Made by a program: the position numbers and the translations under genes. From contig NC_092577.1 of assembly GCF_037975245.1 (NCBI RefSeq), forward strand, positions 10,511,513 to 10,575,512: 64,000 nt of DNA, written 5' to 3'. Below the pieces are notes generated by a model. It was not told the DNA's origin and searched no databases. It worked only from the letters and a program-made list of their open reading frames with translations. How positions within the stretch are numbered: the first letter of the stretch is position 1; the number at the start of each line of letters is the position of its first letter. Shown here piece by piece: positions 35,701 to 45,909 of this stretch. The DNA is from Apostichopus japonicus. Its lineage: Eukaryota > Echinodermata > Holothuroidea > Aspidochirotida > Stichopodidae.

Positions 35701-36940
35701 CAAAATCATTTTGTAGTTGGCATTCAGTCTTATCAATAACCAATTTATAGCTAAAGTTAATTTTAATTCCAACCAGTAATCGTCAAACTAAAAGCTAGCT
35801 TTAATCCAATCACTTATCAACGTATAGCTAAATTTGAATAAGTTTATTGCTGTATTTGTTACCATCAAGTTACCAGTAGTGTAGCTGAAATAAATTGCAA
35901 TCCATTTATAGCTGGAGGAAACTGCTATATATGACCATGGAGCTATAAATTAAAGCTCAATGATAAACCAATTGATTACTACATGTAATTTCACGCATTC
36001 CTCATTCCATGGCTGGGGTTTTATTATTCCAATTAAGAGAGAATGTGATACAGATATCGAAAGGACCCGTCTCATTCATTATCTTTCATAATTTCCAATC
36101 TGATATTTTTCTTTTCTTTTCATTAAGCATTAGTGAGCAATGCGAGAATTATTCTTTATCGAATTATATCAATCCTTGGATTTTGCTTAGCTCTTTACAC
36201 CGGTACAGTTTGAGACTATAAATTATTGTGTTCCTACGTGTACTCAGGAATTGTTAGAACAAAACTTCAATCGAAGAGAATTCTCTTAATGTGATTAAAA
36301 GACCCTCTAATACATTTCTGGATGAAAGATTGTGTACTAGTGTCAAATTATGTTCCTCTATCTGTGATAATACCGCATGCCTTGTGATATCTGATCAGCA
36401 TTTCTTTGGAAATTATTCTGCTACGATAGGTGGTCTCGTATAATTCAATAATTTCTGCAAAGATATAACTTTCTCTTGAAGCAAAGTTTACCTCACACTT
36501 GCACTACAAAGTTAGTTAACTTATAGCTGCTTTAAGTGCATCCAGACAAAAAGGATGGAACACTTTTATGGTAAGTCAATTAAAGTAATTTAAAGTGAGC
36601 TGAAAGAACAAAATATACAAACATGGATATGGGTTGTTTTTTGTCTTGTCTCTTGGGGGGGGGGGGGGTTGGTAGTGGCTGTTTATTTGAACCGCAAGAT
36701 TCACACGTCAACCCCCTTTCCCACAGACATACCTTCTTCCTTTAAATATATATTAATGTTTCTGAATTACTGAGAAATGCCGCAAACAAACTTATTATCC
36801 ATATTTCTTGATACCAGCAACCGTTGGTTATTTTTCTCTGTACTGCGCTAAGATACAATTCTGCGTAATCTGAGCTTTATGCTTTTAATAGTCATTAAGA
36901 AAGAAAGATGAGTATGCTCCCTTTTTGACCGTTACAGAAG
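32720..36940. other. Block A left part, no supported gene
   Basis: Homologous to 49876-54590 in pieces. A local duplication of about 170-300 bp (gcccgccagacgtg... at 33308 and 33479; gactccgtcatcg... at 33387 and 33686) is present here, but only one copy is in block B. A G tract lies at 36655-36668. Confidence 0.6.
35538..35960. repeat. Degenerate TATAGCTA / GTTAATT motif array
   Basis: About nine loosely spaced copies of tatagctannGTTAATTntan-like text on both strands, within the 1.3-kb stretch absent from block B. No open frame. Confidence 0.5.
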
Positions 36941-36944
36941 GTAA

Positions 36945-38075
36945 GGTGCGCCACTAATTCTTGCAGATAAATGCATGGAAGGCAGCCGACTCCCACAAAA
37001 ACTACCAGCGTGTCTTAAAACACTGTAAGTGTCAATTATTATATATGTTTACTTGCATTTTGTTTATATTTTGTGATTAAAAAACTCAACCCACTCCTCA
37101 TATTTGGGAGAACACCTGTATTATTCCGGTACCCAAACAATCAGGCATAACCAGCATGAACGATCTTCGTCCAGCTGCCCTCGCTTCCGTCGTAATGAAA
37201 TCATGCGAACGATTTATATTACACTACTTTATGAAGCTAACTGCTAATCTTATGGATGATCTCCACTTTGCCTCAAAAAAGATTGTAATACTGAAGATGA
37301 TATCCTGTTCACACTGGACTAACTGTATTCTCATCTTGAAGACTCCAGATCTGGTTCTGTCTCAGCCAGCATAATGCAATTTTTATGTCTCATTTGCATG
37401 CAACGCTATACAGCCTCATATTTTAGTAGATCTGCTACTGGTTCTTATAACGTTGGTTCTTAGATTATAATACCAACCATTCACGATTTGTCCGTATTGG
37501 TATTCTGTTAAATCTGATGTTATTAATTGTGGTACTGGAGCATCCCAGGGTACCTTGCTTGAAGCATGCCTTCTTTACGTTGTATACTTCTAACATTCTA
37601 ACGTTCTACAGACACTTATTGTACGCTTATTCACGTTGGAGATGACACTGATCTAATTGGTTTGATTAGCAATGATGATGATAGTAGCTACCTTTAGCAA
37701 ATTACTGATTGTGTTATTCACTGTGATAGAAATGAATTTGAATTACATGTTAATAAGACAAAGGAATTGATTGTTGACTTCCGGAAGGTAAATAAGGTGT
37801 CTGAACCAGTTGTTTTAAAGGATAACGTAGAGGATAGAATTAGTGAGTACAAATGCCTGGGACTATGTTTGAAGACCATCTCAAGGGGGATGTACACTTC
37901 GAGTATATAGCTAAACGTCTGAAACCCCGTATGTATTGTTTTAACAAAAATCACGACTTACTGTATAACAACATGGGACATCGCGGCAATGCAAATAAGA
38001 CATCTAAGAGAGACTTTATATTATTTTTGATTGTTTTATATTATCAAGCGGGCCGGACGGGAATTGTTCGCCTAC
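36945..38075 (+). pseudogene. Decayed LINE (CR1/Rex/L2-like) reverse-transcriptase fragment, block A
   Basis: In shifting frames the plus strand encodes IIPVPKQSGITSMNDLRPAAL then ASVVMKSCERF, DDILFTLD, LYSHLEDSRSGSV, RIGILLNLMLLIVVLEHP and ELHVNKTKELIVDFRKV. These follow the order of reverse-transcriptase blocks in non-LTR elements of the CR1/Rex/L2 group. Several frameshifts and stops, and no intact YxDD, show it is dead. Reverse transcriptase copies element RNA into the genome at a nicked target. Confidence 0.7.
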
Positions 38076-38415
38076 GGTGGACCAAGTTTTTGAAAGTCGG
38101 GTTCGTGGGCAAACTTAGTTATGTGTAAAAGGATGTTAGCCACCCCCAAATATTAAGAAATGAGTAATTCTATCATTCCACTCGGTGGTACAATGCGACC
38201 ACTGAGTGCACACATCATTCGCCGGCTACCCTTCGTCCTTTCTGTGGCAAGCCGTTAGTACTTTTAGCTTGTTTCTTAATCATTAATCATTCTTCATGTC
38301 ATTGTCATTGAATTGTTTGGGTTTTTTGCAACTTGGCAATGTCTCGTCTGTTCTGTGTTACCTTTGTACATGCATTTCGTTCGTTAGATCCTTTTTTAGT
38401 GTTATTATGTCTTGT

Positions 38416-39040
38416 TCATCTTATTATCGCTCTTGCTTTACCTCCTTTCATCTGCAGGCATGGAATTACACTTGTTTGATACATACCGTAAGTGTACAGC
38501 TTTATAGACTCATTTGTTGCTATTAAGAGTTTATCAGTACCATCAACTTCTAATATGGTTATACAACGAGCATCACCGTCTACTTCTCTTTTTGTTAGTA
38601 ACTTTCTTCCATTCTGACTATACTGTAGCAGGATACTTCTCTGTTTACCTGAGAAGTATGTCGACCATAACATGTAGATGAATTGATTCTTGTCTGTGCA
38701 AACACTGAAAGGTCTCCAGTCACCTCTACCAAGAAATGCTCTCATAAATTCATATATCAGATTACCCATCATGGTGACTGCATAAACTTTTTTAGCAATG
38801 CTATCGCATACCAGGAGACTACCTCTATGTACAGCGATATCGTCCGAGTATTTGATTACATCTGGTAATGTGATGGTGTGACTATACCTTAACTGATCAT
38901 CAAATACATACATATATCTGCTGCCAGTACCAACAATGATGTGATTGTTGAGGGGATCGAAAGCAACACAGCTCACAAATCGATCGTGGGGCCAGTCATT
39001 AATGACGTCACTGATGTTTCTCTTGCTAAGTACACCACCA
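38416..39040 (-). pseudogene. TRIM-like gene 4, 3' part (C-terminal propeller region), split by transposon
   Basis: Reads GGVLSKRNISDV, then DRFVSCVAFDPLN through IKLYTYGMYQTS to a stop at 38416, without lesion. It is the direct continuation of 44126-45758 and closely matches the same part of the intact gene at 56163. It lies downstream of a 5.1-kb insertion and lacks its own start, so it is unlikely to be expressed alone unless the element is spliced out. Confidence 0.9.
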
Positions 39041-39480
39041 CTCTCTTAATTCGCAAGATTGACTTTTCACTCTTAAAGATTGAATTTTAAATCTTTGGCA
39101 GATTGATATTAGGGACCAATCGGCTTAGATTGACTTTCAATCTGTCTTAAGATTGAAAAAAAAATAGTCTTAAAAGATTGAAAGTCAGTGTTTTTTAAGA
39201 TTAATATATCAATCTAATGGATTGGTTTTCTTAATCTAAATTCGATTGACTTTGAAATTTCAATCTAAAACGATTGTAACTATCAGTGAATTAGATTGAT
39301 AAAAGTCATTCCATACGATTGACTCTTCGATCATAAAAACTGACTTTCAATCTGTTATAGATTGAAAAGGTAGAAATCTAATAGATTGACTTTAGAATCT
39401 AATTTAGAATGACTATTAGTCTAAAAATGTTTTTTATTTATATGATTGGGACTGTCAATCAATATGATCATGATTGTCAC
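39041..39480. repeat. Left subterminal AGATTGA motif cluster
   Basis: More than a dozen copies of AGATTGA or TCAATCT in both orientations, often as GATTGACTTT, within about 440 bp. Such clusters at transposon ends usually bind the transposase; that role is inferred here. Confidence 0.75.
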
Positions 39481-39654
39481 TCGTTTTGCAGTTTGTCTAT
39501 GTTTAAGCTTTCAACGTTAATTTTGTAAACATATATTGAAACAATTGGTTTTGTCACCCAATTAAATTATTCTCAAACAGAAGCTATTAACATAAGAGTA
39601 TATGTCCACTTAGTTTCGCTTGAGGAAAACACCAGAAACAGAAAAGACAGAATG

Positions 39655-39890
39655 TACTTTGTAGACGAATTATATTCATTTACTGATGCAGTGAAGAAAA
39701 CAAAACATGCAGAACATGGGAAATACTGGAGTTCCATAATTTTAAACATTTTCAGGTGCTAAAGATGAAGGCTAAAATAAAACATAATTAAAACACTGGC
39801 ATGCATTTACTGATGCAGTGATAAACAAAACATGGGAAATACTAGAGTTCCATAAGTTTAATCATTTTTATGTGCTAAAGATGAAGGCTT
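39655..39890. repeat. Short tandem duplication inside the transposon
   Basis: The run ttcatttactgatgcagtg... with catgggaaatactggagttcc... and gctaaagatgaaggct occurs twice (about 39677-39770 and 39804-39890) with small indels. Confidence 0.7.
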
Positions 39891-40132
39891 AATACTGGTG
39901 TTCCATAATTCTAAAGTTAAAGAATGAAGTTTGCAATAACATACTGAAGATTTTATCAGGTGTAAAAGGAAAATTTGAATAATTAGCCTTTCCTATAGAT
40001 ACAATAGGCAAATAAGAACCTGAACTGGATTAAAAAAACTGAGGCTATGTCCCTTTTGGTTAAAACAAAACAACCTGGTAAGAATACCGAGCTGAACTAA
40101 AATTATGCATGCTTGTTTTAAATGCTAAATCT

Positions 40133-40138
40133 TTTATT
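40133..40138 (-). terminator. Poly(A) signal of the transposon-borne gene
   Basis: AATAAA on the minus strand, about 40 nt after the stop codon of the exon at 40177-40497. Confidence 0.55.
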
Positions 40139-40176
40139 TATATTTCATCAGTAAACACCATTTTAAGTCAATATCA

Positions 40177-40497
40177 TTACTTGGGTGGTGCTCTTATTGC
40201 TGCACCAAGAGCTCGGACCTGTGGTTTTGCTGTTGCTGGAGGTAGTACTTCATAGTTCATTGCAGCAATAAATTCCCAAAATTGTTGCAAACTTGGAGAG
40301 TACTCCACATTAAAAACATAATGACACTCAAACAGTCTGTCTAAAGCATCCACCACATGAAGCCCTCCTGAAATTGCAATGCGGTCCAATATTACAAAGA
40401 ACTGTTTCGGATCTTTTTCTGCACCAAGGGATAGCAACAATGGCTGCTTGAAACGATCTTCTTTCAACTTTGTTGCTTCTTCAACATCTGTTCCTTC
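40177..40497 (-). CDS. Last exon of a transposon-borne gene; C-terminal domain like SAMD3-type uncharacterised proteins
   Basis: After the acceptor CTTGTTATCCACAG the exon encodes 106 aa, including FKQPLLLSLGAEKDP, FFVILDRIAIS, VVDALDRLFECHYVFNVEY and FWEFI, then a stop. The pattern (a short hydrophobic block, 'FVILD', 'ALDRLF..HYVFNV.Y', 'F..FI') is like the C-terminal end of large families of uncharacterised or SAMD3-like proteins in fish and invertebrates, recalled from memory and not searched. Function unknown. The first exon of the same gene is probably 43574-43643. The middle exons expected between them were not found, so this copy may be internally deleted. Confidence 0.5.
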   Translation of the reverse strand, partial: EGTDVEEATKLKEDRFKQPLLLSLGAEKDPKQFFVILDRIAISGGLHVVDALDRLFECHYVFNVEYSPSLQQFWEFIAAMNYEVLPPATAKPQVRALGAAIRAPPK

Positions 40498-41620
40498 CTG
40501 TGGATAACAAGCAGAAAAGAGTAATAACTGTAACACATGGTAATGCTCTCCTTTTATCCATTTTCTGAAATGAGGATGATTTCTGCAGTTGAGCTAACTC
40601 TTTAACGCTTAAGCTTGAAAAATATGTTCAACTGCTTTTAAAGTAGCATTTTGCGTTTGGTCGCCGTATTATACTTTTTTGACATGTCCATCAAGTTTTT
40701 TACATATATCAATCACAAAAGAGCCAACTAAGATATTTATAAGATATTTGCAGATAATGAGAAAAGTGTCCACGACAAACTCGATATTTAAAATTAATCG
40801 CATACAGTTCCCCCAAACCTACTAGTCTGAATTCAACCAATCAGAGATATGCAGGTTTAGTGATGAGCCGTTGCTAAAAATAGATTCAAGACTTTGCGTT
40901 GGTACAACCAAAGAGTTGTAATGGAACTCCCTGGTACAACTGCCATATAGACTGTACACAAATCAAGCATGGTGTTGTATTATGGATTGGTCAATGACGT
41001 TCGTAGTGTATATTCATATTATCGGTGAGGTTTATTGAGATTCCAACGGATAATATCTTGGAGAAAAACACAGTTGAAAGTTGCAAAATGTTCAACTTTT
41101 ATGCCACCATTTGAAGTAAGATTTAAATAGATGGGCTAGTTATGTATGTCGTTATGGCATAGTGGAGTCAGTGAGGTTGAGAAAAATCATAGAAAAGCAC
41201 GCAAATTGTTTTATTGCACATGTAATTATGTATGCACAGTAACCGTAGAAGGTGTACCGTAACAGTGCAATAAATGTACTAGATAGTCTATACTATCCAC
41301 ACTTTTGCCATCTGTGGGCACTGTGCTTGATATTATGATATTATGCCGATATGGATTATAATATTGAACTGACAAGAGAAGTCACAAGCCTTTACCAATT
41401 TTAATGAGCAGTAAACTTCTTGCATATAAGTACAACATGATATGTACAAGCATTAAGCATCACTACACACTTAACCCTACTGTCCAGAGAATACACACTT
41501 TTTACATATATACTGCACATATATACAGTTTCAGTATGACCAACCCACAGCTGCTGACCTTGTTCTGTGAACTGCTTGTAGTTCAAGGGTCCCATTAACC
41601 ATTGGGCAATAAGGTGTATA

Positions 41621-42594
41621 CTATGGCGCGAGAAAGCGGAATATATTACGTACAAATATATATCTCTAAAAAAAATATACAATTGAGTGAAATGCGCCCT
41701 GCACCACTGACGTAACAGTTTACCTGCCTTACAGATTTCAATAGGCACTTGCGGTAGATCGCAGGAAATTTGAGCTGTGCAAATGACTTTCACACGTTCG
41801 TTTCCTTTGCAAGGTTTGGCAAACTGCTTACGTAACACACCGGATAACGTTCCAAACTAATAACCTTGAAATGTGAAGAAGTGAGCAGTTACTGTTAAGC
41901 CGGCTGGTTACGTACGGTACAGAAGGCTTCGCTGTCGAACGTACCGTAGTACAATCAGGGAGTTGTTATGGAATAATCCCTGGTACTATCATGTGCAATG
42001 TGATATCGCAAACCCACTAACAATGAACTGCATTAAGATTCTGAGCAAACATGTGCGTTTTATGAATGGCCAGTGTAAAGAACAGGCTGGTCACTGCTGA
42101 AGTTACGGAACATCTCAGTCAGCACTTACAGAGCTCCGTACTTTGTACAGCATATATATTTTTCGCACAGAATATATTTTTCGTACAGAATATATTTTTC
42201 GCACAGAATAGGTCTTGAATATTAGAGAATATATATATTTTCTTTACACACAATAAAAATATATTTTTGCACAGAATATAATTTCTCCTGTAGAATATAT
42301 ATTTTTTCTGTCTCAGAATTTATATATTTTGCTAGAGAAAAATATTTTTCTGTCAGAGAATATATGTTTTGGTACTTTGTACAGCATATATATATTTTTC
42401 GACCAGAATATATTTTTTCGCACAGAATAGAATTTTGTTGTTAGAGAATATATATTTTCCGTACACACAATAAAAATATATTTTTGCACAGAATATAATT
42501 TTTCCTGTAAAATATTTTTTTTTCTGTCTCAGAATTTATATATTTTGTTAGAGAAAAATATTTTTCTGCCAGAGAATATATATGTTTCTTAACA

Positions 42595-42649
<55 letters not shown>

Positions 42650-42841
42650 GAAAATATATATTTTTCTCTTAGAGAATATATATTTATATTATAAATGTTT
42701 TTGTGTCAGAGAATATATTTTTTTTTTCAGAATATATATAAATATGTCTAAAATGTATTTTTGAAGTAAACCATGTATATATTTTGCAAGTAAAGCATAT
42801 ATATTGTTGTACACAATATATTCCGCTTTCTCGCGCCATAG
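41621..42841. mobile_element. Nested 1221-bp TA-flanked inverted-repeat element (Tc1/mariner-like MITE)
   Basis: Perfect 27-bp terminal inverted repeats starting CTATGGCGCGAGAAAGCGG, with TA on both sides (41619-41620, 42842-42843). There is no transposase. The right half (42138-42800) is very AT-rich: two copies of a unit of about 234 bp starting tactttgtacagcat (42138, 42373), built from tatatttttcgcacagaa-type words, then an AT run at 42597-42646. An open frame crossing its left end (41401-41838) is not credible. Confidence 0.9.
42597..42646. repeat. AT dinucleotide microsatellite
   Basis: Uninterrupted (AT)n of about 50 bp. Confidence 0.97.
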
Positions 42842-43573
42842 TATCCTCATGAGGGTTTCTCCTAGCTAGTAGTAACTGGAATGTGATTAATGATTTATCA
42901 TTTGATGACTTTTTCTCCTATACAATTCTAGCGTGATATTATACTATTCTAGACTGTCACTGTGTGAAGAATTTTGTACACTCTGCACAAGGGATGTGGT
43001 GGGAAGGTATGAAGGAAACACAGCACTGTAGTGTTTAACAGTTGATTTTAGCACTAGCAAGGGCCAAGGCTAGGTCTAACGTTAGGCCTTGCCTGCCATA
43101 GGCCTAACAAGTTTCAATGTGAATATGGCGATGGTCTTTATCTATCATGCTGCTAGACTACACAACCGAAGTTGAATGAATGTTTCAAATGTATCACGAT
43201 AAAGCCTAGGCCTACTGTAATTGAATTAATCCGCATGCACATACGCATGTGATTTTCTCTGCAGTGCGTTAAACCTCATTTCGCCAAAAGTCACAATAGA
43301 CACTTGCCTAACTTTAAGTCTAATATAATTAAAGTAGGAAATGCAACAATAAAAGAAAAGGAAAATTGAAGATGGGCAGATACACAAATTAAAGGAGTAA
43401 ATGAAAGCGTATAAAACGAGCATTTTGAAGTACAGACAATAAGAAAAGCGTAACGTTAAGCCTAACGTTATCATAGGCTTAGTAGATCAGCAACTAAGCA
43501 GACTGAACAGCGAAATGCTAGGCTACATGATCGACAACTAGCTGAAAGGTGTTAAAAAGTCAAAAATACGAAC

Positions 43574-43643
43574 CTTCTAGAATAGTGATTATCTCCTCCG
43601 TGAACTCTTTCTTCGCCAGAAAATTTCTTACGGTTCCTGCCAT
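43574..43643 (-). CDS. Probable first coding exon of the transposon-borne gene (start of a SAM-like domain)
   Basis: From ATG 43643 it reads MAGTVRNFLAKKEFTEEIIT then ILE, ending at the donor GAAG|GTTCGT in phase 1. The text looks like the first helices of a SAM domain (FL...F.EE.I..LE), as at the start of SAMD3-like proteins. Two CCAAT boxes lie 210-260 bp upstream. It is on the same strand as, and upstream of, the 40177-40497 exon. A single short exon is weak evidence alone. Confidence 0.4.
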
Positions 43644-43849
43644 CTTTCTTTAAATGAGAAGGCTTCTTCGAAAGGTTTTAAGAAACTGAACTAAAATACA
43701 CCGCTGTTTTGGCACAATCAGTCAATCAGTACTGTGTACTATCATATACGTTTCATGCAGTGCGTTGTGCAGAGCAGTATACAGAAGACCGGTATAATGT
43801 ATTACGCTGTGTGTACGTACGCGGTGCAGCAGTGGGTATTTGGTTTTGC

Positions 43850-44125
43850 GAAATCTGATTGGACAATAGGCAGCGTTGGTATTTGTTTTGGCGTAATCTG
43901 ATTGGATAAAAGTCAATCTTTACAAGACTGACTTTTATTTGCACCACGTGACTTGATTCTAGCGTTTTCATTGGATATATCTGTAAATCTAAAAAACGAT
44001 TAAGTCAAGGATAAGACGTATTCAATCTATTAGCTTAGATTTCAGTTCATTTTCAATCAAATAGATTGAAAACTACTGTCAATCTTAGCTACCACTGACT
44101 TTGTCAATCTTACGAGTTAAGAGAG
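43850..44125. repeat. Right subterminal AGATTGA/TCAATCT motif cluster
   Basis: At least seven copies (e.g. agtcaatcttt, attcaatctatt, atagattgaaaac, gtcaatcttag), mirroring the left end. Confidence 0.7.
43855..43905 (-). promoter_or_regulatory. Two CCAAT boxes upstream of the transposon-borne gene
   Basis: CCAATCAG on the minus strand at 43855-43862 and 43898-43905, inside a short duplication (gcgaaatctgattgga / gcgtaatctgattgga). Confidence 0.4.
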
Positions 44126-45758
44126 CATGCACATCATAAATACTGACTTCATCACGCAAGCAAGCTGTTACAACTTTGAAGTTTGATAAAGAACAACAGT
44201 AACGTAATGCGAAGGACCTGGACCTCTGATTCTGGATCTGATCTTTTCGTACAACTTTACCTTCCTTGTTGATCACAGTGATATGTGTGTAACCTTCTGA
44301 TTCATCACCAGTGATGACAATGTGGCCTTTCCCGCTGCTTGCAATACCATTGATTCCCCTACGTTTACCTTTGATTCCCAAAACGTCAATAACGGACTCT
44401 TCATGTTCAGTTTCCGTGACGTCATCAAAAGTTACTTTAGTTATGTCGCTAATTGGAAAAACATATGAAGATGTAAAGTCTGGAAATTCTTTTTTCATTT
44501 CTTCTATCAGAGGTTCACATGCTGCTCTAATATCTGGAATACACTGAACGTATGTCCAATCGTTATTAGAAGCAAGAACAGACGAACTCGTTATTGTTAA
44601 GTTCTCATATCGATTAATAATCTGGTCAAAACTTTCCGAGATATCTTTAAGTTCATCTTCATTTCGTTTTGCAAGTAGTTCTTTCGTTGTTGTCAAGTTC
44701 TTTAAATTAAGATCAAGTCTTTCAACTTTTCTTGACAGTTGTTCCTCAATTATATTGCAATTTTTTTTAAACTCTTTACATTTATCATCATATTTTCTTT
44801 TAGTTGTTTTCCTGATGTTGTCATATTTCTCTCTTAGTTGGTTCAATTCTTTTTCATAATCAGAACTCGTTTGATTGTCTTCTTCTTTTCTTAGGTTTTC
44901 TATGTCCAATATCCCTCGTTCTCTCACATTAATACGTTCAGCAAATTTATCTCTAATTTTGTGTGCCTGCTCTTTGTGCTGTTTTATGAAACTTTCTGTC
45001 ACATTGACAACAATTTCCTTTAATTTTATAGTTGTGTCTTTAACTTTCTTTGGTAAGTCGTATAGTTTAACTTTGTGTATATTAAGTTCCGCTAGTTTCG
45101 GTTCGAGCAATTCTCTTTCACTCGTTGCTAGTTCTGTTACGTCGTGTAGGTCATGATCTTTGTGTTTACTGTATGTACAGATCACACAAACCGGTAGATT
45201 TCCGCAAGTACTGCAACATAATTTGGCATTCTCGTTCACATGTACATCGCACATAGGATCTTCCGTGAGTGCTGCTAACTTATCCAATGTTAGTTTCTTT
45301 GTTTCAATATCGTCCAATTTCAGAGAGTGTGGTTGATGATCTGTAAGCATTTTACTTTTGACGTGGACCTCGTAACATTCATCACATAGAAACTCCCTGC
45401 ACTTAAAGCAGTATGCTGAAACTACAGTATGCTTTGAACAGCTGATGCATTTCTTTAAATCTTTATTTCCAAAACATTTTTGCAATATTATGAATTCAAG
45501 CATACTCTTCATATGAAAATCAGTCTTGAAATCGTCTACCCCATTTTCCGGTACGACGTTATCCTGTTTACACATTGGACATTTAACTGACCCGTCTTGG
45601 CTGGCTCCAATGACTGCTTTCAAGCAATCTTTACAGTATCGATGAAGACATGGTAACTGTTTCGGCTCTTTAAGTTGATCCAAGCAAACAGGACACAGGA
45701 AGAAATCGTCTGGCAAGTCTTTTAGAGATGTAAGCGAAGCCATCGTTGTGGTAGACAT
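44126..45758 (-). pseudogene. TRIM-like gene 4, 5' part (RING, B-boxes, coiled coil), split by transposon
   Basis: Open from ATG 45758 (MSTTTMASLTSL) through the C3HC4 RING (CPVC...CLHRYCKDC...CPMC), two B-boxes, coiled coil and the first propeller-like strands to SIYDVH, where the transposon begins. In the insertion the frame runs on for a few codons (LLTRKIDKVSGS) to a stop, giving a truncated protein without most of the propeller. Together with 38416-39038 it makes 2256 nt, exactly the length of the intact gene 5. Truncated RBCC proteins can still multimerise, so a residual or dominant-negative role is possible but speculative. Confidence 0.9.
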
Positions 45759-45763
45759 GATTT

Positions 45764-45908
45764 CTGCAATATACAAGGATATAACGGATCAAACTAACCG
45801 TTATGCCATAAACTTCTTTAGTCAATCCTCAAACGTGTTTAACAAAATAAAGAGAGTTAGCAAGTTCTAAACTTGTATGATATTTGATCACGCTGGCGCG
45901 CGCACTAC
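45764..45908 (-). other. Predicted 5'-leader intron of TRIM gene 4
   Basis: Donor GATGCAAG|GTAGTG (45909/45908) and acceptor TATATTGCAG|AAATCATG (45764/45763); 145 nt. The same sites are conserved in gene 5. Confidence 0.6.
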
Positions 45909-45909
45909 C

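Larger units (their letters stand above)
39041..44125. mobile_element. 5085-bp DNA transposon inserted in TRIM gene 4; superfamily unassigned
   Basis: The ends CTCTCTTAATTCGCAAGATT and, reverse-complemented, CTCTCTTAACTCGTAAGATT share imperfect terminal inverted repeats of about 23 bp. The flanking dinucleotide CA is at 39039-39040 and 44126-44127. The intact gene at 56163 reads straight across the site. A 2-bp duplication fits Tc1/mariner or CACTA-like groups, but the target is CA rather than TA and the termini are not CACTA. No transposase was recognised. Both ends are packed with AGATTGA/TCAATCT motifs. Inside are two exons of a SAM-type gene and a nested 1221-bp element. Confidence 0.88.

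Noticed and set aside
41401-41838. 145-codon minus-strand frame
   Set aside because: It crosses the left end of the nested TA-flanked element and has no family motif.
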